Part shown: in pieces, positions 23,928 to 32,160 of the stretch
How the letters are laid out: every line of letters begins with the position of its first letter
Position numbering within the stretch: the first letter of the stretch is position 1
Source: JAOUEA01 sp963810915
GTDB taxonomy: Bacteria > Actinomycetota > UBA4738 > HRBIN12
Direction: 5' to 3'
Assembly (NCBI GenBank): GCA_963810915.1
Contig: CAWEPH010000001.1
Span: forward strand, 186,001 to 250,000
DNA length: 64,000 nucleotides
The notes under the pieces: generated by a model
What the model was told of the DNA's origin: nothing
Databases searched by the model: none
What the model saw: the letters and a program-made list of their open reading frames with translations, nothing else
Made by a program: the position numbers and the translations under genes

Positions 23928-24620
23928 GTGAGCACAGACCAGTCGATCAGCGGGCCCATCGGGGAGCTCGTCGATCCGACCCCCGCCGTGCCCCCTTCCG
24001 CCGCGCCCATGGACGGCGAGGTGGTCGCCCTCGTGCCGGTCGACCCCGACGCGCACGCGCCGGCGCTCTTCCGGGTCACGCACGGCACCGCTGAGGCCGA
24101 GGCCGTGTGGACCTACATGGGCTACGGTCCGTTCGGCGACGAGGCCACGATGGGGGCCTGGCTCGGCGGCCTCGTCGATTCCGCCGACCCTCGGTTCTTC
24201 ACGGTGATCGAGCGCGCGTCCGGCGCACCGGTGGGCGTGGTGAGCTACCTGAACGTCGATACTGCGATGCGGCATGTGGAGCTGGGCCACATCTGGTACG
24301 TCCCGTCCGTCCAGCGCACCAAGGTCAACACGGAGACCGTGTATCTGCTCCTGCGGCGGGCCTTCGACGAGCTCGGCAACCGGAGGGTCGAATGGAAATG
24401 CGACGCGCTGAACGCGCGCTCGCGCGCCGCCGCGCTGCGCCTCGGCTTCACCTTCGAGGGCATCTTCCGCCAGCACATGATCGTCAAGGGCCGCAACCGC
24501 GACACCGCCTGGTTCGCGATGCTCGACGCGGAGTGGCCCTCCCGGAGGGCGGACCTCGAGCGGTGGCTCACCGCCGCGCCGGGCACCCTCTCGTTGAGCG
24601 CGCTGCACGCCGGGTCATGA
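23928..24620 (+). CDS. GNAT-family N-acetyltransferase (RimJ/RimL type)
   Basis: A 230-residue acetyltransferase of the RimJ/RimL branch. It shows PVGVVSYLNVD, the beta4 strand HVELGHIWYVPSVQRTKVNT, and the CoA-proximal segment NARSRAAALRLGFTFEGIFR typical of the family. An N-terminal Pro/Ala-rich extension of about 30 residues precedes the domain. The substrate could be a protein N-terminus or a small amine. The ATGA overlap with the ABC-F gene links expression. Confidence 0.85.
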   Translation: MSTDQSISGPIGELVDPTPAVPPSAAPMDGEVVALVPVDPDAHAPALFRVTHGTAEAEAVWTYMGYGPFGDEATMGAWLGGLVDSADPRFFTVIERASGAPVGVVSYLNVDTAMRHVELGHIWYVPSVQRTKVNTETVYLLLRRAFDELGNRRVEWKCDALNARSRAAALRLGFTFEGIFRQHMIVKGRNRDTAWFAMLDAEWPSRRADLERWLTAAPGTLSLSALHAGS

Positions 24621-26254
24621 CGGTCGTCGGGCTGATCGGGGTCGAGAAGTCCTTCGGTTCCTGGCCCGTGCTCCAGGGTGCCGACCTGGAGGTGGGGGAG
24701 GGGGCGCGGATCGGGATCGTCGGGCCCAACGGCGCCGGGAAGTCGACGATGCTGAAGATCCTGGCCGGGCTCGAGACGGCGAACGCCGGCGAGGTGGTGC
24801 GGCGCAAGGGCCTGGTCGCGGCCTACCTCGAGCAGAACCCCGACGGCGACGCCCGCACGCCGGCGGAGACCGTGCTGGCCGCGCGCCCTGACGTCGCGAC
24901 GCTCGACGCAGAGATGCGCGCCGTCGAGGCGGAGCTCGCCCGCCCCGACGTAACGGCCGACCTCGCGAAGATGGACCGCGTCCTCACGCGCCAGCAGGAC
25001 CTCCTGGATCGCTGGGTCAGGGCCGGTGGGCCGGGACTCGAGGGCGAGGTGGACGTGCTCCTGCGGTCGCTCGGGTTCGAGGAGCACGACCTCGGGCTGC
25101 CGACGACCGCGCTCTCCGGAGGACAGCGGAAGCTCGTGGGGCTCGCCACCTGCTTGATCCGCCAGCCGCACCTGCTCCTGCTCGATGAGCCGGAGACCCA
25201 CCTCGATGCCGATCGACGGGCGCAACTCGAAGGGCTCGTCGGGGAGTTCCCGGGCGCGGTCGTGACGGTTTCCCACGACCGGTACCTCCTGGACGAGACC
25301 GTCTCGCAGATCGCCGAGCTCGATCGGGGCGTCGTCACGATGTGGCCCGGGAACTACAGCGCGTTCGCCGTGGCGAAGGAGGTGGCGCTGAAGCGACAGG
25401 AACAGGTCTACGTCACGCAGCAGAAGGAGATCGCACGCCTGGAGGCCGCCATCAAGCGGTTCGAGCTCTGGGCGAGCATCGTGGTGAACGAGCGGCACAT
25501 CAAGCAGGCACGGAACAAGCAGCGTCAGATCGATCGGATGGACAAGGTCGACAAGCCGGTCTTCGAGCGACGGAAGATCGGGTTGGCGATCCGGAGCGCG
25601 CAGCGCGGCGGCAACAAGATCGTCGACCTGCGGGACGTGACCGTGGCGTTCGACGACGAACCCGTGCTGCTCGACGTCTCGCTCACCGTGACGCGGGGTG
25701 AGCGGATCGGGGTGATCGGGGCGAACGGGGCGGGGAAATCCGTCCTCGGCAAGGTGCTCAGCGGCGAGATCGAGCCCACCCAGGGGGTGCGCTGGGCCGG
25801 CCCGTCCGTCGTCGTTGGATACTTGGCCCAAGGCCACGAGACCGAGCCCCCGCACCTCACCCCGATCGAGTTCGTGCGCAACGCCAGGCCGATGTACGAG
25901 GACGAGGCCGTCTCGATCCTCGGGCGGTTCCTCTTCCGCTACGACCAGATGCGCCAACCTGTCGGCACCTTGAGCGGGGGCGAGCGCACCCGTTTGCAGC
26001 TCTGCCTCCTGATGCTGGGCGGGGCGAACTGCCTGCTGCTGGACGAACCGACGAACCACCTCGACATCGAGAGCATGGAGGTGCTCGAGTCCGCCCTGGA
26101 GTCGTTCGACGGCACGGCGATCGTGATCTCGCACGACCGGTACCTCTTGGACCGGATCCCGGACCGTATCCTGGAGGTCCGCGACGGGCAGGTACGCTCG
26201 TCCCTCGGCGGATACGACGACTGGGCGGCGGCACGGACGGAGGTGGGCGCATGA
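24617..26254 (+). CDS. ABC-F family ATP-binding protein
   Basis: A 545-residue soluble protein with two ABC domains and no membrane part. Domain 1: Walker A GPNGAGKST, signature LSGGQRK, Walker B LLLLDEPETHLD. Domain 2: GANGAGKS, LSGGERTRL, LLLDEPTNHLDIES. The linker (about 250-330) is a charged helical hairpin with HIKQARNKQRQIDRM, the P-site-tRNA interaction motif region. ABC-F proteins act on the ribosome, in translation or antibiotic protection; the subtype is unresolved. Domain 1 reads PETHLD rather than the usual PTNHLD. Coupled by overlap to both neighbours. Confidence 0.92.
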   Translation: MTVVGLIGVEKSFGSWPVLQGADLEVGEGARIGIVGPNGAGKSTMLKILAGLETANAGEVVRRKGLVAAYLEQNPDGDARTPAETVLAARPDVATLDAEMRAVEAELARPDVTADLAKMDRVLTRQQDLLDRWVRAGGPGLEGEVDVLLRSLGFEEHDLGLPTTALSGGQRKLVGLATCLIRQPHLLLLDEPETHLDADRRAQLEGLVGEFPGAVVTVSHDRYLLDETVSQIAELDRGVVTMWPGNYSAFAVAKEVALKRQEQVYVTQQKEIARLEAAIKRFELWASIVVNERHIKQARNKQRQIDRMDKVDKPVFERRKIGLAIRSAQRGGNKIVDLRDVTVAFDDEPVLLDVSLTVTRGERIGVIGANGAGKSVLGKVLSGEIEPTQGVRWAGPSVVVGYLAQGHETEPPHLTPIEFVRNARPMYEDEAVSILGRFLFRYDQMRQPVGTLSGGERTRLQLCLLMLGGANCLLLDEPTNHLDIESMEVLESALESFDGTAIVISHDRYLLDRIPDRILEVRDGQVRSSLGGYDDWAAARTEVGA

Positions 26255-26925
26255 GCGATCGGTTCGACCGATCGCTGGAGGCCCTCGCCGCCGAGAGCGT
26301 GGCGACCGAAGCGGCCCTGCGGGCGACCTCCTCCGACGGGTTCGGGCGTCCGACGCGCTGCCCGGCGTGGGACGTACGCGGGCTCGCCGGACACATGCTC
26401 CGCGACGTGGATCGCATCCCGGAGTACCTCGCCGCTCCCGCGCCGGCCGAGTCCGATACCGACGCCGCCTCGTACTTCACGAGCTACGACCCTGCCGACG
26501 CGCCCGACGTCGCCGCGCGATCGATCGAGCGCGCGGCGTCCTTCGCGACCACCGACGACCTCGTGAACGCGTTCGCGCTCACGTGGCGCTCGGGGGTGGA
26601 TCTCGCGCGCCGGGAGGGTCCCGACCGGCTCGTGCGGGTGCAGTGGGGTCCGCGGTTGCGGCTGGATGACTACCTCGATACGCGGGTGCTGGAACTCGCG
26701 GTGCACGGCCTGGATCTGGCCGATGCCCTCGGTATCGACCCGTGGCTGAGCGCCGACGCCGGCGCGATCGTCCGGGCGATGCTGACGTCGCTGCTCGGGA
26801 CGTCTCCGCCACGCGAGTGGGACGACGTCGAGCTCGCCGACAAGGGCACCGGACGTACGGCCCTGACCCCGCGCGATCGCGACGCCCTCGGCGCGACCGC
26901 GGACCGGTTCCCGCTGCTCGCATGA
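26251..26925 (+). CDS. TIGR03083-type (mycothiol-dependent maleylpyruvate isomerase-like) protein
   Basis: A 224-residue DinB-fold protein. PTRCPAWDVRGLAGHMLRDV carries the first metal His, with further histidines in LELAVHGLDLADALG, as in the mycothiol-dependent maleylpyruvate isomerase superfamily. In actinobacteria such proteins are thiol-transfer or isomerase enzymes, most uncharacterised. The gene overlaps its neighbours by 4 nt on both sides (ABC-F upstream, uracil-DNA glycosylase downstream). Confidence 0.8.
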   Translation: MSDRFDRSLEALAAESVATEAALRATSSDGFGRPTRCPAWDVRGLAGHMLRDVDRIPEYLAAPAPAESDTDAASYFTSYDPADAPDVAARSIERAASFATTDDLVNAFALTWRSGVDLARREGPDRLVRVQWGPRLRLDDYLDTRVLELAVHGLDLADALGIDPWLSADAGAIVRAMLTSLLGTSPPREWDDVELADKGTGRTALTPRDRDALGATADRFPLLA

Positions 26926-27602
26926 GCGGGCGGGCTCTGGCCGGCGTCGTGCGCGACGTGGAGGCGTGCCGAGCCTGTCCTCGGCTGGTTGCATGGCGCG
27001 AACGGACCGCGCGCGAGAAGGTGGCCCGCTTCGCCGATCAGACCTACTGGGCGCGACCGGTTCCCGGCTTCGGGGACGCTCGGGCGCGGGTCGTGATCGT
27101 CGGACTGGCCCCGGCGGCACACGGGGGGAACCGCACGGGCCGCATCTTCACGGGCGACCGATCGGGCGACTTCCTGTACGCCTCGATGCATCGGACGGGG
27201 TTGGCGAACCAGCCAACGAGCGTGGCGCGCGACGACGGCCTGCGCCTGAACGGCGCCTACGTCACGGCCGTGAATCGGTGCGCGCCGCCGGCGAACAGGC
27301 CGACGCCCGAGGAGCGGGACCGGTGCCTCCCGTTCCTCGAGCGCGAGCTCGTCGCCCTCCGGGAGGCCCGGGTCCTCGTCGCGCTCGGCGCCTACGCCTG
27401 GGACGGCATCCTGCGCGCGGTGTCCGCGCTCGGGCACTCGACGCGGCCGAAGCCTCGGTTCGGTCACATGGCCGAGGCCGAGGTCGGACCCTACGTGCTG
27501 CTCGGCTGCTTCCATCCGAGCCAGCAGAACACCTTCACGGGCAAGCTCACCCCGGCGATGGTGGATGCCGCCCTCAGGCGGGCGCGCTCGCTCGCACTTT
27601 GA
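26922..27602 (+). CDS. udgB: Type-5 uracil-DNA glycosylase
   Basis: A 226-residue family-5 (UdgB) uracil-DNA glycosylase, a base-excision repair enzyme. The early cysteines (EACRACPRL) fit the iron-sulfur ligands. Motif A is VGLAPAAHGGNRTGRIFTGD (Ala in place of the usual acidic residue, as in family 5) and motif B is CFHPSQQNTF with the catalytic His. The ATG at 26922 overlaps the upstream stop (ATGA). UdgB can also act on hypoxanthine and other deaminated bases; that is family knowledge. Confidence 0.9.
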   Translation: MSGRALAGVVRDVEACRACPRLVAWRERTAREKVARFADQTYWARPVPGFGDARARVVIVGLAPAAHGGNRTGRIFTGDRSGDFLYASMHRTGLANQPTSVARDDGLRLNGAYVTAVNRCAPPANRPTPEERDRCLPFLERELVALREARVLVALGAYAWDGILRAVSALGHSTRPKPRFGHMAEAEVGPYVLLGCFHPSQQNTFTGKLTPAMVDAALRRARSLAL

Positions 27603-27655
27603 CCTCCGTCGGGGTCATCGCTACCGTGGGGATCTGCCGTCCGAGGGAGGTTCCC

Positions 27656-28261
27656 ATGGTGCGCCGGATCCGTTCGGTCCTCGTCGCCATCGGTGTCGGC
27701 GTGTTCCTCACGGGCACCGTTGCACCGGTTCCGGGCAGTGCGTCGGTCCTCCGTCGAGGATCGCCGCCCTGCACCATCGTGGGCACCTCGGGGGACGATC
27801 GGATCGTGGGCACGGCAGGCGACGACACCATCTGCGGGCTCGGCGGGGATGACACGATCTTCGGTCGCGCGGGGGACGACGTGCTGAAGGGTGCGCGGGG
27901 CGATGACTTCCTGAACGGCGGCGCGGGCGACGACACCATCGGTGGAGGTCCCGGCGACGACCAGCTGCTGGGGCTGGGCGGGGACGACCAGATCACCGGG
28001 AGCACGGGCGGGGACATCGCCGACGCGGGCGCGGGGAACGACCGCATCGTCGCCGGCCTCGGCAACGACGTCCAGCTGTTCGGCGGAGCCGGCAAGGACG
28101 TCGTGAACGGGGGCGCGGGCAACGACCGATGTGTGGCCACGATCGACAACGTCGACGGCAACGACAAGGCGGTCGGTGGCCCGGGTCGCGACACCCGGTA
28201 CACGGATCCCGGCGACATCCGCATCGGATTCGAGGCCAGCAGGCCCTGCCTCGGAGGGTGA
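27656..28261 (+). CDS. Secreted RTX (haemolysin-type calcium-binding repeat) protein
   Basis: A 201-residue protein with a Sec signal peptide (RRIRSVLVAIGVGVFLTG) and about 11-12 nonapeptide RTX repeats of GGxGDDxI/L type (for example GLGGDDTIF, GGAGDDTIG, GGAGNDRC), which form a calcium-bound parallel beta-roll. Cysteines flank the roll (PPCTIV, TICGLG, DRCVAT, RPCLGG). No enzymatic domain is attached. GAGGGAGG lies upstream of the ATG. No type I secretion genes lie in the window; the Sec signal suggests ordinary export, and the following ABC protein is a half-size exporter rather than an HlyB-type. Confidence 0.85.
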   Translation: MVRRIRSVLVAIGVGVFLTGTVAPVPGSASVLRRGSPPCTIVGTSGDDRIVGTAGDDTICGLGGDDTIFGRAGDDVLKGARGDDFLNGGAGDDTIGGGPGDDQLLGLGGDDQITGSTGGDIADAGAGNDRIVAGLGNDVQLFGGAGKDVVNGGAGNDRCVATIDNVDGNDKAVGGPGRDTRYTDPGDIRIGFEASRPCLGG

Positions 28262-28329
28262 GCTCCCACATCGGGTGAGGAAGATCCTCGCCCGGCAACC
28301 GTATCGGCAGGCGCCCGTATGCTGGGCGC

Positions 28330-30312
28330 ATGGGCCGACATCGTGGGTTCTTCAACGTGCGCCCGGAGGAAGAGGAGCCGCGATCGATCGATCGCGCCAC
28401 CATCCGCCGGGTGGTCGCCACGTTCCGCCCGTACCGGCGTCGGGTGACCGTCGTCGCGCTGCTCATCGTGATCACAGCCGCGTTGGGCGTGGTCAACCCC
28501 TTGCTGATCGTTGCGGTCTTCAACAACGCGCTCTTCGGCAACCCAGCCGGATCCAACAGCTGCGGCGGCCAGCCCTGCCCGAACCTCCCGCTGCTGTATG
28601 TCTACGTCGCCCTGATGATCGCGGTGCCCATCATCACGAGCATCATCGGGATCGGGCAGACCTATCTCGCGAACATCGTGGGGCTCCGCGTGATGCAGGA
28701 TCTGCGCAACTCCCTCTACAGCCACCTGCAGTTCATGCCGCTGCGGTTCTTCACGACCACGCGCACCGGCGAGATCCAGTCGCGTCTGGCCAACGATGTC
28801 GGTGGGGTGCAGTCCGTCGTGACAGACACCGCGTCCAACGTCCTGGCCAACGTGGTCACCATCATCAGCACGATCGGAGCCATGCTCCTCATCTCCGTCC
28901 AGCTCACCCTGCTCTCGCTCGCGCTCATGCCGCTGTTCCTCTGGCTCACGGTGAAGGTGGGGCGCGCCCGCCGGGAGGTGGCCACGAGCACCCAGCGGAC
29001 CATGGCGGACATGAGCTCCATCACCGAGGAGACCCTCAGCGTGAGCGGGATCCTCCTGTCGAAATCGTTCGGACGCCAACGCCACGAGATCGGTCGCTTC
29101 AGCGAGGAGAACGAGCGCCTCACGGGGCTGCAGATCCGCCAGACGATGATCGGACGTTCGTTCTTCGCGGTGGTCGGGACCTTCTTCTCCATCACGCCAG
29201 CGCTCGTCTACCTCGTGGCGGGCTGGGTGATGTCCAAGAACCCCGCGGCCATCAACTCGGGCGACATCGTGGGCTTCACGACGCTGCAGGCGCGGCTCTT
29301 CTTCCCGATCGGGTCCATGCTGCAGGTCTCGACCGAGGTGCAGTCGTCGTTCGCGCTCTTCGACCGGATCTTCGAGTACCTCGACATGGAGCACGAGATC
29401 GAGGACAAGCCCGACGCCGTGACCCCCGACCTCGCGACGATCCACGGGAAGGTGGTCCTCGACCACGTTCGGTTCCGCTACGAGGCCCCTCCCGGGTCCG
29501 TCGACGCGCTGATCTCACCGACCGACCTCGCGCTCGCGAACGAGGCCCCGCGGGCCTGGACCTTGGACGACGTCAGCCTCGAGATCCCGCCGGGGCAGCT
29601 CGCGGCGCTCGTGGGTCCGAGCGGTGCCGGCAAGACCACGATCACCTATCTGGTGCCCCGCCTCTACGACGTGCAGCAGGGCCGCGTGCTGATCGACGAT
29701 CTGGACGTGCGCGACTACGCGCTGGAATCGCTCGGCGAGATGATCGGCGTGGTCACGCAGGAGACCTACCTGTTCCACACGACGATCCGCCGGAACCTGA
29801 TGTACGGACGCCCCGGCGCCTCCCAGGACGAGATGGAGGCGGCGGCACGCGCCGCCAATATCCACGATCGCATCGTGGAACTGCCCGAGGGCTACGACAC
29901 CATCGTGGGGGAGCGGGGATACAAGCTCTCGGGAGGCGAGAAGCAACGTCTCGCCATCGCCCGGGTGGTGCTGAAGGACCCTCGCATCCTGATCCTGGAC
30001 GAGGCGACGTCGTCGCTCGACACCACGTCGGAACGGCTGGTGCAGTCCGCGTTAGAGCCGTTGATGGAGGGGCGCACCACCGTCGCGATCGCGCACCGGC
30101 TCTCGACGATCCTGAAGGCCGACGTGATCTTCGTGATCGACCGGGGGCGGGTCGCCGAACGCGGCACGCACGATGAGCTGCTCGCGATTGGCGGCCTATA
30201 CGCCCAGCTCTACGAGCAGCAGTTCAAGGGCGGGCTCGTCGAGGCGGAGCTGCGCGACGGGGTGCTCCTGCGTACGGGCGAGATCGTTCCGCCGGCGGGA
30301 TCGTCCAGTTAG
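28330..30312 (+). CDS. ABC exporter half-transporter (membrane plus ATPase)
   Basis: A 660-residue type IV ABC exporter subunit. Residues 1-30 are cytoplasmic; six helices lie between about 35 and 330, with an external loop containing a Cys pair (SNSCGGQPCPN). The ATPase domain has Walker A GPSGAGKTT (about 432), Q-loop VVTQETYLF, signature LSGGEKQRLAIARV and Walker B ILILDEATSSLD. An unusual insert of about 25 residues (SPTDLALANEAPRAW) precedes the ATPase core strand. It should work as a homodimer or with a partner not in this window; the cargo (lipid, drug or peptide) is unknown. It ends 4 nt inside the convergent GNAT gene. Confidence 0.92.
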   Translation: MGRHRGFFNVRPEEEEPRSIDRATIRRVVATFRPYRRRVTVVALLIVITAALGVVNPLLIVAVFNNALFGNPAGSNSCGGQPCPNLPLLYVYVALMIAVPIITSIIGIGQTYLANIVGLRVMQDLRNSLYSHLQFMPLRFFTTTRTGEIQSRLANDVGGVQSVVTDTASNVLANVVTIISTIGAMLLISVQLTLLSLALMPLFLWLTVKVGRARREVATSTQRTMADMSSITEETLSVSGILLSKSFGRQRHEIGRFSEENERLTGLQIRQTMIGRSFFAVVGTFFSITPALVYLVAGWVMSKNPAAINSGDIVGFTTLQARLFFPIGSMLQVSTEVQSSFALFDRIFEYLDMEHEIEDKPDAVTPDLATIHGKVVLDHVRFRYEAPPGSVDALISPTDLALANEAPRAWTLDDVSLEIPPGQLAALVGPSGAGKTTITYLVPRLYDVQQGRVLIDDLDVRDYALESLGEMIGVVTQETYLFHTTIRRNLMYGRPGASQDEMEAAARAANIHDRIVELPEGYDTIVGERGYKLSGGEKQRLAIARVVLKDPRILILDEATSSLDTTSERLVQSALEPLMEGRTTVAIAHRLSTILKADVIFVIDRGRVAERGTHDELLAIGGLYAQLYEQQFKGGLVEAELRDGVLLRTGEIVPPAGSSS

Positions 30313-30815
30313 GCCCTGCCGAGGTCCTTCGCGTAGCTGATGAGTACGAAGCCATCCGGGAGGACCCGATCCTCTCCTCGTACGTAGCCCAGGGCCTCGT
30401 ACATCCGCTGCGCGGTCCTCATGCGTTGCGTGGTGTTCAAGGTCATGAGGGTGCGTCCGCTCGCCCGAGCTCGATCCTCACACGTCGTCATCAGCGCTCG
30501 TGCGACGCCACGGCCGCGCGCCTCCGGGGCGACTCCCAGCATGCGGATGTGGGACTCGTGCGGGCGCAGCGGCGGGTCCTCGTCGGGATCGATCCGATCT
30601 TCCAGCTCCAGCGTCGCGCTGCCCAAGATCCGGCCGTCCTCGACGGCGACATACACCTCGGCGAACTCCGCCCGCTTGGAGACGTTGGCGATGTGGTCCA
30701 GGTAAGCGTGCCACTCGTCCTCTTCGGGGCCGACGAATTCGCGGTACGCACCCGCAGTGACCCGTCCCGTCTCGTCGTGTTCTGTGGGGAGCGCGAGGCG
30801 GACCTCGATCGTCAC
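30309..30815 (-). CDS. GNAT-family N-acetyltransferase
   Basis: A 168-residue acetyltransferase. The CoA-binding motif A is RMLGVAPEARGRGVARALM (R/Q-x-x-G-x-G/A as RGRGVA), preceded by the acidic strand and followed by LNTTQRMRTAQRMYEALGY, both typical. The substrate is unknown. GTG start. It is 10 nt downstream of the VIT1-like transporter gene and likely in its operon. Confidence 0.88.
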   Translation of the reverse strand: MTIEVRLALPTEHDETGRVTAGAYREFVGPEEDEWHAYLDHIANVSKRAEFAEVYVAVEDGRILGSATLELEDRIDPDEDPPLRPHESHIRMLGVAPEARGRGVARALMTTCEDRARASGRTLMTLNTTQRMRTAQRMYEALGYVRGEDRVLPDGFVLISYAKDLGRA

Positions 30816-30825
30816 GGCTGGGGCT

Positions 30826-31647
30826 CTATCCGCCGATGCGGACGCCGAGCAGCGTGCCGATCAGGTACGTGACCGTCGTCGCCGCGGCCCCGATCAAGAG
30901 GATCCGTAGCGCTGAGCGGACAGGGCTGCGGCCCGTGAGCAGCGCCGTGACGGCGCCCACGATGAGCAGCGCGAGGGCCGTGATGGCGAGGGACGCGATC
31001 ACCGCGGTCGTGCCCGCCACGAAGAAGAACGGGACCAGCGGGAGCAGGGCGCCGAGTGCGAACATCAGGAACGACGAGACGGCGGCCCCCCAGGGTGACC
31101 CGAGCCCTTCCTCCGGGTCCAGGCCGAGCTCCTCGCGGGCGTGGGTGTCGAGCGCTACGGCGGGGTCCTTCATCACCTCGGCTGCCACGCGCCGGGAGAG
31201 CTCGTCGGACAGGCCCTTGTGGCGGTAGATCTCGGCGAGCTCGCGCTCCTCCGTGTCGGGGTCGAGTTCCAGCTCACGCTCCTCGAGGTGGAGCAGCCGC
31301 TCGAGCATCTCCCGCTGCACCCGCATCGAGACGTATTCCCCGGCGCCCATCGAGAAGGCCCCCGCGAGCAGGCCGGAGATGCCCGCGAGCACGATCACGC
31401 TGCGGCTCTGCGAGGCGCCCGCGAACCCCATGATCAGGGCGGCGTTGGAGAGCAGGCCGTCGTTGATGCCGAAGACGGCCGCGCGCAGGGCTCCGCTCTT
31501 GCCCGCACCGGCGGATTGCTCCTCGATCTCGGGGCCGTGCATCGAGAGGAAATCGTTGCCCCGCAAGAGTCGTCGGCGGGCATCGAGCAGCTTGGGGAGC
31601 TGGCGCTTGGTCTCGCGATCCTCGGGTGGGAGCTCGATCTGCGTCAT
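30826..31647 (-). CDS. VIT1/CCC1-family iron/manganese transporter
   Basis: A 273-residue membrane protein of the VIT1/CCC1 family. A cytoplasmic start (about 1-50) leads to FGINDGLLSNAALIMG, the conserved first helix, and AGAFSMGAGEYVSMRVQRE, the second, which holds the metal-path Met and Glu/Asp. A Glu-rich cytoplasmic segment (about 115-180) and three further helices follow (about 190-270). It moves Fe2+/Mn2+ out of the cytoplasm, probably by proton exchange. The N-terminal part resembles the rubrerythrin-free short form. Followed by a GNAT gene. Confidence 0.92.
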   Translation of the reverse strand: MTQIELPPEDRETKRQLPKLLDARRRLLRGNDFLSMHGPEIEEQSAGAGKSGALRAAVFGINDGLLSNAALIMGFAGASQSRSVIVLAGISGLLAGAFSMGAGEYVSMRVQREMLERLLHLEERELELDPDTEERELAEIYRHKGLSDELSRRVAAEVMKDPAVALDTHAREELGLDPEEGLGSPWGAAVSSFLMFALGALLPLVPFFFVAGTTAVIASLAITALALLIVGAVTALLTGRSPVRSALRILLIGAAATTVTYLIGTLLGVRIGG

Positions 31648-31722
31648 GGGTCCACCAGCCTACCCCGCGCAGTTGGTAAGGCTGATTGACCACCACACCG
31701 GCCGCTGCCAGGATGACCTCCC

Positions 31723-32160
31723 GTGACCGGACCCGATCTCGGACGCCTCCTGCTCGAAGGCCACCGCGTGCTGGCGGCCGAGCTCGTCGTGTCCCTGCAG
31801 GAGCGGGGCTATCCCGACGTCCGGTCGGGGCACCTCGCGGTGTTCCAGCACATCGACCGGCGGAGCGGGACGCGGCTCACCGAGCTCGCCACGCGGGCCC
31901 GCATGACGAAGCAGGGCATGATGCTGGTGGTCGACGACCTCGAGTCCCGGGGGTACGTGCGTCGCGTGGCCGACCCCGACGACGCCCGGGCCAAGATCGT
32001 GCGCCTGACCGCCCACGGCCGCCGGGCCGCCGCCGAAGCGCGCAGGGCCGTCCAGTCGCTGGAGACGAGGACGCGCCGGCAGTTGGGAGACCGACGCTAC
32101 GACACCGTGCGCGAGGCCCTCGAGGAGCTCACCCTCGGCGAGGACGAGGCAGCGTCCTAG
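31723..32160 (+). CDS. MarR-family transcriptional regulator
   Basis: A 145-residue winged-helix regulator. The recognition helix is in RLTELATRARMTKQGMMLVV and the wing in RVADPDDARAKIVRLT, where the Asp-x-Arg core is conserved in MarR proteins. Probably dimeric, ligand- or oxidant-responsive. It is divergent from the VIT1-like transporter (starts 75 nt apart), so regulation of that operon is possible. Its stop overlaps the end of the convergent oxidase gene. Confidence 0.88.
   Translation: MTGPDLGRLLLEGHRVLAAELVVSLQERGYPDVRSGHLAVFQHIDRRSGTRLTELATRARMTKQGMMLVVDDLESRGYVRRVADPDDARAKIVRLTAHGRRAAAEARRAVQSLETRTRRQLGDRRYDTVREALEELTLGEDEAAS

Noticed and set aside
28330..30312. Type I secretion exporter for the RTX protein
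   Set aside because: The ABC protein lacks an N-terminal C39-like domain, and there is no membrane fusion protein; the RTX protein has its own Sec signal.
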